Notes under the pieces: generated by a model
Seen by the model: the letters and a program-made list of their open reading frames with translations, nothing else
Told to the model about the DNA's origin: nothing
The model's database searches: none
In this document: piece by piece, positions 16,467 through 25,666 of the stretch
How the letters are laid out: each line of letters opens with the position of its first letter
Position numbering within the stretch: the stretch's first letter is position 1
NCBI RefSeq assembly: GCF_028743715.1
Contig: NZ_CP117996.1
Coordinates: 2,976,001 to 3,040,000 of the forward strand
Direction: 5' to 3'
Source of the DNA: Microbacterium sp. Clip185
GTDB lineage: Bacteria > Actinomycetota > Actinomycetes > Actinomycetales > Microbacteriaceae
DNA length: 64,000 bases
Position numbers and translations under genes: made by a program

Positions 16467-17992
16467 CCACCCCCGTCCCCGAGACCGACCGGGCGCTCGT
16501 CGCCCGGTCGGTCTCCAAGAGCTTCGGCGCCGTCCACGCCCTGGACGCCGTCGACTTCGCCGTGCGCGCCGGCACCGTGCACGCCCTCGTCGGCGAGAAC
16601 GGCGCCGGCAAGTCGACGCTCGCCAAGATCCTCGCCGGCATCGAGTCGGCGGATGCGGGCACGATGGCACTCGACGGGACCACGTATGCGCCCCGGGACC
16701 GCGCAGCGGGCAAGGCGCGCGGGGTCAACATGGTCCCCCAGCAGCTGAGCCTGGTGGGCGAGCTGAGCCTGGTGGAGAATCTGCTGCTCGTGGGTTCGAC
16801 GCGCATCGCCCGCCGCGGCGCCGCACGCGCGGCACTGGCCGACACCCTCGAGCGCGCCGGCGTGAGCGTCGACCTCGACATCCCCACCGCACGATTGAGC
16901 CAGGCGCACCGCCAGCTCGGCGAGATCGTCGTCGCTCTCGCCGAGGGCGCGACGACCCTCATCCTGGACGAACCCACCGCAAGCCTCGGCCCCCGCGAAG
17001 TGGGCGGCCTGTTCGAGCATCTGCGCACGCTCTGCGCCCTGGGCACGGCGATCGTGCTCATCACGCACCGCCTCGAGGAGGTGCGCGCGGTCGCCGACGA
17101 GGTGACCGTCCTGTCGCACGGACGCCGCGTGCATCACGGTCCCGCGCGCGGCCTCTCCGCCGCCGAGGTCGCCAGGCTCATGGTCGGCGACCTCGAAGAG
17201 CCCGCCGTGCGCGCGCCCCGCGCCCCGGGCGAGACGGTGCTCGCCGTGCAGGGCGTCCACGCCTCATCCGACACGGATGCGGCTCTGACGGATGTGTCCC
17301 TCGAACTCCGCGCCGGCGAGATCGTCGGCATCGCGGGCGTCGCCGGCAGCGGCCAGAACACGCTGATCGACGTGCTGGCGGGGCTGCGGGCACCCGCATC
17401 CGGATCCCTCGTGTTCGCGGGTCGCGCGGCGCCCTCCGCCGTCGAGCTGCTGCGCGGGGGCGTGGCGTGGATCCCCGAGGAGCGCAGCGACGCGCTCGTT
17501 CCCTCGCTCTCGCTCGGCGACACGCTGGGGCTCTATGAGGCGGCCCGCGGCGTGCGCACCGACCGCCGCACCCGCGGTGCGGCGCGCGCTTCGGCCGGCG
17601 AGCGCCTCACCGCGTTCGATGTGCGCCCCGCCGTCGCGACCCTCGCCGCGGGAGGTCTGTCCGGCGGCAACCAGCAGAAGCTTCTGGCGGCGCGCGAGCT
17701 CGACCACAGCTGGCCCGGGGGCGCGCCGCGCGTCGTGCTCGCCTACGGGCCGACCCAGGGGCTGGATCTGCGGGCGGCCCAGGCCATCCGCGACCGCCTC
17801 GTCCAGGCGGCAGAGGCGGGGGCGGCCGTCGCCGTCGCCTCGCACGATCTCGACGAGATCCGCGGTCTCGCCGACCGCATCGTCGTCGTCTTCGACGGAC
17901 GCATCGTCGCCGACCTGCCCGCGCAGGCGGCGACGACCGCCCGCATCGGCGCCGCGATGGCAGGACTCGACCCCGCAGAGGAGCCCTCATGA
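16463..17992 (+). CDS. BMP-type nucleoside ABC transporter ATPase (double domain)
   Basis: The 509-residue protein carries two ATPase domains. The first has Walker A GENGAGKST and Walker B TLILDEPTASL, but a poor signature (LSQAHRQLGE). The second has a degenerate Walker A (GVAGSGQNT) and a good signature (LSGGNQQKL). This pairing is normal for sugar/nucleoside transporters of the RbsA and NupO/YufO groups. It overlaps both neighbours by 4 bases. It energises uptake through the permeases encoded two genes downstream. Confidence 0.9.
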   Translation: MTTPVPETDRALVARSVSKSFGAVHALDAVDFAVRAGTVHALVGENGAGKSTLAKILAGIESADAGTMALDGTTYAPRDRAAGKARGVNMVPQQLSLVGELSLVENLLLVGSTRIARRGAARAALADTLERAGVSVDLDIPTARLSQAHRQLGEIVVALAEGATTLILDEPTASLGPREVGGLFEHLRTLCALGTAIVLITHRLEEVRAVADEVTVLSHGRRVHHGPARGLSAAEVARLMVGDLEEPAVRAPRAPGETVLAVQGVHASSDTDAALTDVSLELRAGEIVGIAGVAGSGQNTLIDVLAGLRAPASGSLVFAGRAAPSAVELLRGGVAWIPEERSDALVPSLSLGDTLGLYEAARGVRTDRRTRGAARASAGERLTAFDVRPAVATLAAGGLSGGNQQKLLAARELDHSWPGGAPRVVLAYGPTQGLDLRAAQAIRDRLVQAAEAGAAVAVASHDLDEIRGLADRIVVVFDGRIVADLPAQAATTARIGAAMAGLDPAEEPS

Positions 17993-19797
17993 CCGACTTC
18001 ACCGATCTGCTGCCGACGACCGAGGAGCTCGTGCACCTGCGCGCCGTCGCGGCAGGGCACACGGCCCCCGACCTGATCGTGCGCGGCGGGCTCGTGCAGT
18101 CACCGGGCACCGAGGAGTGGCTCGAGCGCGACGTCCTCATCGCGGGGCGGCACATCGCGACGCTGACGCCGTGGGACCACGTGCCGACCGCGGGCGCCGA
18201 GATCGACGCGCGCGGATGCCACGTCGTGCCGGGCTTCATCGACACCCACCTGCACGTGGAGTACACGAACCTCACGCCGGGCGAACTCGCCCGCCTCTCG
18301 GTCGCTCGCGGCACGACGACCGTGCTCACCGACCCGAACGGCGCGGCGAACGTCTGGGGTGCGCGGGGGATGGACCTCGCACTGTCCACGACGACGCCGC
18401 TGCACGTGTTCCAGCAGGTGTCGCCGACCACCCCCACCTCCTTCGCGCTGGAGCGCGGCGGCGCCGTCATCGAGGAGGAGGTCGTCCGCGCCCGCCTGCA
18501 CGACGACAACACGGCCACCCTCGGGGAGTCCAATCCGTTCGACTACGGCGAGCTCTCCACCGGTCGGTTCCGCGAGGCGCTCGTCGCTGGTCGCCGTCTC
18601 ACCGGCCACACGGCGGCGCAGACGCACGAGTCGCTCTGGGGCTACTTGGCGGCGGGTATCAGCGACGACCACAACGCCTCGACCGTCGACGAGGTGCTGG
18701 AGCGCACGCGCCTCGGCGCGATGATCACCGTGATGGGCTCGTCGCTCGCCGACAACACGGTCCCCCTGTTCGCCGATCTCGCGGCGATCGAGCCGGCGCT
18801 TCGCCACCTGAGCTTCTGCGCCGACGACAAGCACGCGCTCGACCTGCACACGCAGGGTCACATCGACCACCACGTGCGCCAGGCGATCCGTTTCGGCGTC
18901 GACCCGCAGCTCGCGTACCGCATGGCCACCACGCAGCCCGCGCACTACTACCGGCTCGACCAGGTGCTGGGCCTGCTCGCCCCCTCCCGCCTCGCGGACC
19001 TCCAGGTCATCCGCGACCTCGCCGAGGTGCGGCCGGAGGCCGTGGTCGTCGCAGGGCGCCTCGTCGCCCGGGACGGCGTCGCGCTCTTCGAGAACACTGA
19101 CGTGCTGCCCGGCTGGGCGCGCGACACCGTACATCTGCCGGAGGAGCTCCCGGCCGACCTGCTGGTCGTCGCCGCCCCCGAGGGCACGACGCGTGTGCGC
19201 GTGCGCGCGATGGAGATGTACAACGGATACTTCAAGCGGGAGTTCACCGCATCCCTCCCGGTCGTGGACGGTCAGGTCGCCAGTGACCCCTCGCAGGATG
19301 TGCTGAAGATCGCAGTCGTCGACCGTCACCACGGCGAGGCGCTCGCGGGGCACGGCTTCGTGAAAGGCTTCGGCCTGGGCCGCGGCGCGATCGCGATCAC
19401 GATGAACTGCCCGAACATGAACATCGCGGTCGTGGGTGCCGACGACGACGACATGCGCCTCGCGGTCGCGGAGCTCGGACGCATGGGCGGCGGGTTCGTG
19501 ACGGTCGCCGATGGCGAGATCCTCGCCCGTGTGGCCCTTCCGGTGGGCGGGATGATGAGCGACGCCCCGTTCGAGGAGACCGCCGCGGCTCTCGCGGCCG
19601 GGCACGCGGCGACCCACGAGCTGGGCTGCGCGATCGCCTCGCCCTATATCATCCTGTCGTTCGTGGGGCTGTACGTCGTCCCCGACCTCGGCCTGACCGA
19701 ACTCGGTCTGATCGACGCGGCGACGCAGCAGTTCGTCGACGTTCTCGTGCCCGGCCCCGTCGACGCCTGCGGTCACGACCCCGAGGAGCACGCGTGA
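17989..19797 (+). CDS. Divergent adenine deaminase homologue
   Basis: The 602-residue protein has the adenine deaminase architecture: a TIM-barrel amidohydrolase followed by the adenine-deaminase C-terminal domain. Likely metal ligands are present (GFIDTHLHVE, LGE, GHT, DDHN, ADDKH). Several positions nearly fixed in the family differ: the expected HIESS reads HVEYT, DPHEIANV reads DPNGAANV, DHE reads DHN, and the HDSHN-type C-terminal motif reads NCPNMN. The catalytic core may work on a different base. It sits between the ATPase and permease genes of a nucleoside-type importer, overlapping each by 4 bases. Confidence 0.8.
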   Translation: MTDFTDLLPTTEELVHLRAVAAGHTAPDLIVRGGLVQSPGTEEWLERDVLIAGRHIATLTPWDHVPTAGAEIDARGCHVVPGFIDTHLHVEYTNLTPGELARLSVARGTTTVLTDPNGAANVWGARGMDLALSTTTPLHVFQQVSPTTPTSFALERGGAVIEEEVVRARLHDDNTATLGESNPFDYGELSTGRFREALVAGRRLTGHTAAQTHESLWGYLAAGISDDHNASTVDEVLERTRLGAMITVMGSSLADNTVPLFADLAAIEPALRHLSFCADDKHALDLHTQGHIDHHVRQAIRFGVDPQLAYRMATTQPAHYYRLDQVLGLLAPSRLADLQVIRDLAEVRPEAVVVAGRLVARDGVALFENTDVLPGWARDTVHLPEELPADLLVVAAPEGTTRVRVRAMEMYNGYFKREFTASLPVVDGQVASDPSQDVLKIAVVDRHHGEALAGHGFVKGFGLGRGAIAITMNCPNMNIAVVGADDDDMRLAVAELGRMGGGFVTVADGEILARVALPVGGMMSDAPFEETAAALAAGHAATHELGCAIASPYIILSFVGLYVVPDLGLTELGLIDAATQQFVDVLVPGPVDACGHDPEEHA

Positions 19798-20966
19798 TCC
19801 GTTCCTCGCGGATGCGGTCCGCCGCACTGACCGGCGCGGTGGTCGCCGCGGTCGTGCTGGTGGCGGTCGCGCTCATCCTCTTCGCCGGCGCAGACCCGCT
19901 CACGGGCCTGCGCGGGCTGGTGGAGGGCGTCTCCAGCTCGCCGTACCGTGTGGGCGAGCTGCTCGTGGGAGCGGCTCCCGTGGCGATCGTCGCGCTGACG
20001 CTGATCCCCGCACTCCGGGCAGGGGTGTTCTCGGTCGGCGCCGAGGGCCAGGTCACGATGGGCGCGATCTTCGCGACTGCCGCCATCCTGTGGGTGCGCG
20101 ACGTGACGGCGGATGCGGCCCCCGCCGTCCTCTACGCGCTGGTCGGATTCATCGCCGGCGCCGTCGGCGGAGCGGCCTTCGCTCTGGTGCCGGCCTGGCT
20201 CGCGGTGCGCTGGCGGGTCAACGTGATCCTCTCGACCCTGCTCCTGAACTACGTCGCCACAGGCTTCCTCGGCTGGACGCTGCGCACGTGGCTCGCCAGC
20301 GGCGAGGCGACGGCGACACCGCAGAGCGAGCGCCTGCCCGAGGCGGCGGCCCTTCCGGCCCTCATCCCCGGCACCCGCGCGCACGTCGGCATCCTGCTCG
20401 TCGTGGTGGCCGTGGTGCTGTTCGAGTGGTGGCGCCGCTCGCGCCAGGCCACCCGGGTCGCGGTCTTCGCCGAGCGTCCCGCGCTCGCGCTGCGCCTGGG
20501 CGCGACCAGGCAGCGCACCCTCTACGGCACCATGCTCGTCTCCGGCGCGGGTGCCGGCGTGGTGGGATGGCTGCAGATCGCCGGTGTCAACGAGCGGCTG
20601 CTGGGCTCGGTCTCTGGCGGCGTCGGGTTCTCCGGTCTCGCCGTGGCTCTGCTCGGCGGTCTTCTTCCCGCCGGTATCGCCCTGGCCGCCGTCTTCTTCT
20701 CGGCCCTCACGGTCGGCGCGGTCGGGATGCAGTCGGCGACCGGAACGATCCCTTCGTCCATCGCGGAGGTCATCAAGGGCGTGCTGCTGCTGGGCGTCGC
20801 GGTGATCGCCGCGTCGCGGCCGGGCCTGGTCGCCCCCGCGCATCCGGGACCCGCCCCGGCACCGGACGACGGCGCGTTCTCCGCCGAGGAGATCACGGAT
20901 GCGGCGGCCGCATCCGGCGAACCGGTCGTCGAGGCCGAGATCGCCGCCGAGGAGGGCACCCGATGA
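19794..20966 (+). CDS. BMP-type ABC transporter permease 1
   Basis: The 390-residue protein has about nine membrane helices and the conserved segments RVGELLVGAAPVAIVALTLIPA, FSVGAEGQVTMGAIFA and VILSTLLLNYVA typical of NupP/YufP-like permeases. It starts with GTG inside the stop of the preceding gene (GTGA). The last 50 or so residues are an acidic, Ala-rich cytoplasmic tail not usual in the family. It pairs with the next permease. Confidence 0.9.
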   Translation: MIRSSRMRSAALTGAVVAAVVLVAVALILFAGADPLTGLRGLVEGVSSSPYRVGELLVGAAPVAIVALTLIPALRAGVFSVGAEGQVTMGAIFATAAILWVRDVTADAAPAVLYALVGFIAGAVGGAAFALVPAWLAVRWRVNVILSTLLLNYVATGFLGWTLRTWLASGEATATPQSERLPEAAALPALIPGTRAHVGILLVVVAVVLFEWWRRSRQATRVAVFAERPALALRLGATRQRTLYGTMLVSGAGAGVVGWLQIAGVNERLLGSVSGGVGFSGLAVALLGGLLPAGIALAAVFFSALTVGAVGMQSATGTIPSSIAEVIKGVLLLGVAVIAASRPGLVAPAHPGPAPAPDDGAFSAEEITDAAAASGEPVVEAEIAAEEGTR

Positions 20967-21877
20967 CCATCGCACTCTGGGCATCGATCCTGGCCGGTGC
21001 CATCGCGCTGGCCGCCCCGCTCGTGATCGCGGGGATCGGCGAGGGCTTCGTCGAACGCGCGGGACGACTCAACCTCGGCATCGAGGGCATGATGATCCTC
21101 GGCGCGTTCACGGCGATCTACGTCGGGAGCTCGTTCGGACCCTGGCTGGGTCTCGTCGCCGGCGCCGCCGTCGGAATCGCTCTGGCGCTGCTGATGAACG
21201 TGCTCGTCTACACGCTCAAGGCGAACGAGATCGTCGTCGGCCTCGCGATCACCATGCTGGGCCTGGGGCTCTCGACCTACCTGTTCCAGCTCTGGATCCC
21301 TGCCGGCCGCACGAATGTCAGCGTTCCGACGATCTCCCCGATCGATCTCGGCCTGCTCACCGACATCCCGCTCATCGGACCTGCGCTGTTCGGGCAGAGC
21401 CCGCTCGTGTACGCAACGCTCGTGCTGCTGGCCGCGGCCTGGCTGGTCATGCGCTTCACCCGCTTCGGCCTCCAGGTGCGGGCTACAGGCTCGGATCCCG
21501 CATCCGCGGCCCTACGCGGCGTGCGCCCGCGGAGCGTCGGGGCGCGGGCGCTGCTCATCGGGGGTGCGACGGCGGGCCTCGCCGGCGCCGTCATCGCCGT
21601 CGGCGCCATCGGCTCGTTCACGCCCAACATGACAGCGGGTCGGGGCTACATCGTGCTCGCGATCGTGATCATGGGCCGGATGAACCCCGTCGGCATCGCG
21701 CTGGGCGCCCTGCTGTTCGGCTTCCTGCAGAGCTTCTCGCTGCTGTCACAGTCGACCAGCATCCAGCTTCCCAGCGAGCTCTACACGGCACTGCCCTACC
21801 TTGTGACCCTCGTCGTGCTCGTGCTCACCTCCCGCGCCCAGTTGCGCCGTCACGCGTCCCGTCTCCGCCTGTCCTGA
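20963..21877 (+). CDS. BMP-type ABC transporter permease 2
   Basis: The 304-residue membrane protein matches the NupQ/YufQ-like partner permease: AGIGEGFVERAGRLNLGIEGMMILGAF near the start, then LKANEIVVGLAITMLG, and RATGSDPASAALRGV with GYIVLAIVIMGRMNPVG later. Start and preceding stop overlap as ATGA. It completes the importer of this operon. Confidence 0.92.
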   Translation: MTIALWASILAGAIALAAPLVIAGIGEGFVERAGRLNLGIEGMMILGAFTAIYVGSSFGPWLGLVAGAAVGIALALLMNVLVYTLKANEIVVGLAITMLGLGLSTYLFQLWIPAGRTNVSVPTISPIDLGLLTDIPLIGPALFGQSPLVYATLVLLAAAWLVMRFTRFGLQVRATGSDPASAALRGVRPRSVGARALLIGGATAGLAGAVIAVGAIGSFTPNMTAGRGYIVLAIVIMGRMNPVGIALGALLFGFLQSFSLLSQSTSIQLPSELYTALPYLVTLVVLVLTSRAQLRRHASRLRLS

Positions 21878-21894
21878 CCCGAAAGGCTCCGTCC

Positions 21895-23007
21895 ATGCTC
21901 ACCCGACCGTCCCCCGTCACCCCGCCCGCCGACGAGCAGCACTGGGTCGACGCTGCCCGCCGACTCGCCGACGGCTTCTCCGCGACCGTGGCCGCCGACG
22001 ACGCCGAGGCGCGCCTGCCGATCGAGCACCTGCGCGCGCTTTCGGCATCGGGGCTGGATGCCGCGTTCCTCCCGCGCGAGCACGGCGGCGAGGCACTGTC
22101 GTACGCGACGCTCGGCGCCGTCGTGCAGACGCTCGCCGCGGCCCACCCCGCCGTGGCGACCGTGTGGCTCATGCACCTCGGCGCGGCGCACGCGCTCGTG
22201 ACGCTGTCCTCCGACGAGCAGGCGGCCTTCTTCGCTTCCGAGCTGAAGGCAGGCAAGCGTTTCGCGAACGCCCTGAGCGAGCCGGCCGGCGGCAACCACT
22301 TCCTGGCATCCCAGCAGGATGCGGATGCGGTGGGCGAGAACTGGTCGCTGACCGGTCGCAAGCTGTTCGTCTCGGGTTCCGAAGCGGCCGATCACCTGTT
22401 CCTCAACGCCCGGATCGACGGAGCCCCGGCCTTCTTCGGCGTCACCGTCGACGACACCGTCTCGTTCCCGCCCATCGAGGAGACGATGGGGATGCGGGCG
22501 ACCCGCAGCCGCACGATCGTCTTCGACGGCACGCCTCTGCTGCGATCCCGTCTGACCGGGCCGCCCGCCCCCGACTACGCGAACCTCATCACGGTCGGCT
22601 TCGCGTTCCTCTCTCTCGGCATCGCCGCATCCGCCATCGATGCGATCGCGGTGACCGCCGGCAAGGTGCGCGGCGGCGCAAGCCTCGCCGACGCCACGTG
22701 GGTGCGCCAAGAGACCGGCGTGGCGTGGGCAGAGCTCACCGCCGCGACACTCATGGCCGAGCGCACGGCGTGGCTCGCCGATCAGCGCTCCCCCGAGGCG
22801 ATGCCCGCGGCGACCGAGACGAAGATGCTGGCCAATGAAGTCGCCAAGCGCACGGCCGCCCTCGCTGTCCGCATCGGCGGCGGCGGCGGGTTCCTCGTCT
22901 CCTCGCCCATCCAGCGCATCTTCCGTGACGCGCAGGCCGGCGCGCTCATGGCCTACTCCGTTCCGTTCAGCTCCGAGCTCGTCGGAGGCTGGGTGCTGAG
23001 CGGGTGA
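21895..23007 (+). CDS. Acyl-CoA dehydrogenase-like flavoprotein (possible group D monooxygenase)
   Basis: The 370-residue protein has the acyl-CoA dehydrogenase fold: an N-terminal helical domain with LRALSASGLDAAFLPREHGG, FANALSEPAGGNHF and WSLTGRKLFVSGSEAADHLF in the middle domain, and an all-helical C-terminal domain. Its best resemblance is to the DszC/SfnB/HpaB-like branch, whose members use reduced flavin and oxygen, rather than to true CoA enzymes. No clear catalytic Glu for CoA thioesters is evident. It is 17 bases after the second permease and ends the operon, so it may oxidise the imported compound. Confidence 0.75.
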   Translation: MLTRPSPVTPPADEQHWVDAARRLADGFSATVAADDAEARLPIEHLRALSASGLDAAFLPREHGGEALSYATLGAVVQTLAAAHPAVATVWLMHLGAAHALVTLSSDEQAAFFASELKAGKRFANALSEPAGGNHFLASQQDADAVGENWSLTGRKLFVSGSEAADHLFLNARIDGAPAFFGVTVDDTVSFPPIEETMGMRATRSRTIVFDGTPLLRSRLTGPPAPDYANLITVGFAFLSLGIAASAIDAIAVTAGKVRGGASLADATWVRQETGVAWAELTAATLMAERTAWLADQRSPEAMPAATETKMLANEVAKRTAALAVRIGGGGGFLVSSPIQRIFRDAQAGALMAYSVPFSSELVGGWVLSG

Positions 23008-23186
23008 GACCCCCGGGCGCTGCCTTCGCTCTGCGACGCAGTGCCCGGGTCGGGGTGCGTGGCGGCGATGATCCGCCCGAGGCACGCCGAGGACCCCCCT
23101 CCTCGGCGTTCCCGGCGGCCGTCGCCACGCATCCTTATGTTCGGCGTCCGGCCGTCTCGTCGTGGGCCCTCGATGGATACGCTGGA

Positions 23187-24062
23187 ATGATGAGCCTCAT
23201 CGATCCCCGCGAGAAAGAAGCCCGCCGCAACGAGAAGTATCGGGGGAGCACGACAGCCCTGATCGCGACGCTCGTGTTCGGTGTCGCGTCGCTCGCGACG
23301 ACGGCGCTCATCGGCTTCGGTATCGGCGGCTTCGTGGATCAGTTCCGCGTGATGAGCCTCAACAGCGTCTTCAGCACGTGGGACACCGCCATCCCGATCT
23401 GGCTGCGCGGCTGGTCGCTACCGATCGGCATCGTGGCCACGATCATCATGGTCGGCGGCTACAGCACCTGGAACCACCGTTACTCGGGGCGCACCGACGG
23501 CTACGCGTTTCTCGGCCCTCTGCCCATCGTGCTGGCGGGCCTCACGCTCGGGTCCTGGTACGCCACCACGCTGTGGACCAACCCCGACGCGGTCGGCGTC
23601 GCCATCGATCCGACGTTCGGGCAGAACGAGAGCTGGGATGCGGGCGCGTGGATCATGTACGCCGCGCAGTGGTGGCTGCCGGGCATCTTCGCGCTTCTGA
23701 CCCTGCTGACGCTACTCGGCCGTCTGGGTGCCCAGAAGCGCCGCCGACTCAACAACGAGCTCGCCACGCAGCTGCTCCAGAGCGGTGCAATGGTCCAGGC
23801 CGAGATCACCGACGCCCCGCTTCGCGAGCCGAACTCCTCCCGGATGATGGCGGAGGTCACGCTGCGCTTCGAGGACGCCGAGGGCACGAGCCGCTGGGTG
23901 AAGTCCATCGTCGTCGTGCCGACGAAGCAGTTCCCCACCACCGGGTCGCGCCGCCCCCTGCTCTTCGACCCGGCGGATGCGGGCAACGTCCAGCGCATCC
24001 TCTTCTCGCCGACCGGTGGAACCAAACCCGGCGACTTCGTCTCCGTCTCCGCGGCCGACTGA
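23187..24062 (+). CDS. Four-helix membrane protein with DUF3592-like domain
   Basis: The 291-residue protein has a short charged N-terminus, about four membrane helices up to residue 190 and a cytoplasmic or external C-terminal beta-rich domain (QAEITDAPLREPNSS ... VKSIVVVPTKQFP) that resembles DUF3592. Two adjacent ATG codons, at 23187 and 23190, are possible starts; a longer open frame upstream lacks family-like sequence. The 180 bases before it separate it from the catabolic operon. The function is unknown. Confidence 0.65.
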   Translation: MMSLIDPREKEARRNEKYRGSTTALIATLVFGVASLATTALIGFGIGGFVDQFRVMSLNSVFSTWDTAIPIWLRGWSLPIGIVATIIMVGGYSTWNHRYSGRTDGYAFLGPLPIVLAGLTLGSWYATTLWTNPDAVGVAIDPTFGQNESWDAGAWIMYAAQWWLPGIFALLTLLTLLGRLGAQKRRRLNNELATQLLQSGAMVQAEITDAPLREPNSSRMMAEVTLRFEDAEGTSRWVKSIVVVPTKQFPTTGSRRPLLFDPADAGNVQRILFSPTGGTKPGDFVSVSAAD

Positions 24063-24108
24063 CCCGACCCCGCCCGGGGATGTCGGGTGCGGCGCGTAGC
24101 CTGAGACC

Positions 24109-25458
24109 ATGGCCACCCGTCGCCCCGCTCCCGCGCCCTTCCGCTGCACCGAATGCGGGTGGACGACGGCGAAGTGGGCCGGTCGCTGCGGCGAATGCCA
24201 GCAGTGGGGAACCGTCGTCGAGGCGGCGCAGCCGACGGGGGTGATGCGCTCGCTCACGCCCGTGAGCCCCACCGCGGCGCGCGCGGCCCGTCCGATCACC
24301 GAGCTCACCACCGCGGAGTCGCCGCGGCGCGCGAGCGGTGTGGCCGAGTTCGATCGGGTGCTGGGCGGCGGCATCGTGCCGGGGGCGGCGATCCTGCTCT
24401 CCGGAGAGCCCGGCGTCGGCAAGTCGACCCTGCTGCTCGAGGTCGCGGCCCGTGCGGCGCGCGACGGGCACCGCGTGCTCTACGTGAGCGCGGAAGAGTC
24501 GACCGCCCAGGTGCGCTTGCGTGCCGAGCGCACGGGTGCGCTGCACGACGAGCTGTACCTCGCGAGCGAGACCGACCTCGCCACCCTCATCGGCCACATC
24601 GACGACGTCGAGCCGTCGCTGCTCATCGTTGACAGCGTGCAGACCGTCTCCTCTTCGCTCAGCGAGGGTCTCGCCGGTCACCCCAGCCAGGTTCGCGAGG
24701 TCGCGGCGACCCTCATCCGCATCGCGAAGGAGCGCGCCCTGCCGGTGCTCATCGTCGGCCACGTGACGAAAGACGGCTCGATCGCAGGCCCCCGCCTGCT
24801 CGAGCACCTCGTGGACGTGGTCTGCCACTTCGAGGGCGACCGGCAGACGTCGCTGCGGTTCGTCCGCGCCCTCAAGAACCGCTTCGGCCCCACCGACGAG
24901 GTCGGCTGCTTCGAGATGACCGGAGACGGCATCAGCGAGGTCCCGGATCCTTCGGGCCTCTTCCTCAGCAAGGGTGCCCCGGTCAGCGGCACGTGCGTCA
25001 CGGTCGCCCTCGAGGGGCGCCGAGCACTGCCGGTCGAGATCCAGGCTCTCGTGGTGGCCGCATCCGGACCCAACCCGCGTCGCGTCGTGAACGGGGTGGA
25101 ATCGTCACGGGTGGCGATGATCCTCGCCGTCCTGGAGCGCCGCACCGGGCTGCGGGTCGGCGAGCGCGACATCTATGTCTCGACCGTCGGCGGGTTGAAG
25201 ATCACCGAGCCCGCCACCGACCTCGCGATCGCCCTCGCCATCGCCAGCGCCGCGACCGACCGCCCCGTGGGGCACCAGGTCGCCGCGATCGGCGAGCTGA
25301 GCCTCACCGGCGAGGTGCGTCCCGTGGCCCAGCTCTCCCAGCGCCGCACCGAGGCCGGCCGCCTCGGCTACACGACCGTCATCGACTCCGGTGCGAAGGA
25401 CCTGCTGTCCGCCCTCGGCCGGGTGCACATCCCCACCCCCGCCGCCTCCGGTCGCTGA
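24109..25458 (+). CDS. radA: DNA repair protein RadA (Sms)
   Basis: The 449-residue protein acts in recombinational repair by driving branch migration with RecA. The N-terminal zinc finger is CTECGWTTAKWAGRCGEC, Walker A is GEPGVGKST near residue 103, and the RadA-specific KNRFG motif is in LKNRFGPTDEVGCF. The C-terminal Lon-like domain is complete. The ATG follows a short gap after the DUF3592-like gene. No terminator other than the palindrome at 25571 is seen downstream. Confidence 0.97.
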   Translation: MATRRPAPAPFRCTECGWTTAKWAGRCGECQQWGTVVEAAQPTGVMRSLTPVSPTAARAARPITELTTAESPRRASGVAEFDRVLGGGIVPGAAILLSGEPGVGKSTLLLEVAARAARDGHRVLYVSAEESTAQVRLRAERTGALHDELYLASETDLATLIGHIDDVEPSLLIVDSVQTVSSSLSEGLAGHPSQVREVAATLIRIAKERALPVLIVGHVTKDGSIAGPRLLEHLVDVVCHFEGDRQTSLRFVRALKNRFGPTDEVGCFEMTGDGISEVPDPSGLFLSKGAPVSGTCVTVALEGRRALPVEIQALVVAASGPNPRRVVNGVESSRVAMILAVLERRTGLRVGERDIYVSTVGGLKITEPATDLAIALAIASAATDRPVGHQVAAIGELSLTGEVRPVAQLSQRRTEAGRLGYTTVIDSGAKDLLSALGRVHIPTPAASGR

Positions 25459-25570
25459 CCCCCGACCCGGTCTGCGCTTCGCGCCCGGGTGCCGCCTCGT
25501 CCGCGGCTCCCCGCCCCCGCCGTGGGGGCACATCTTCCCCTCTGCCGAACTGCGTCGCAGGTGCGCAGAT

Positions 25571-25629
25571 GCCACACTTTTCCGCATCCGCCACAGTCAT
25601 TCACTGCCGCAACTGCGCGAAAGTGTGGC
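25571..25629. repeat. 59-base palindromic element (family 3)
   Basis: GCCACACTTTTCCGC at the left end pairs with GCGCGAAAGTGTGGC at the right end, with one extra base on one side. The total length is 59 bases, the same as the family at 33462 but with unrelated arms. It lies in the 208-base gap between radA and the convergent gene at 25667 and could also end transcription there. Only one copy was found in the window. Confidence 0.7.
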
Positions 25630-25666
25630 GGTAGCCAGAGGGCACCGGCTCGAAACCGCCCGGGAC

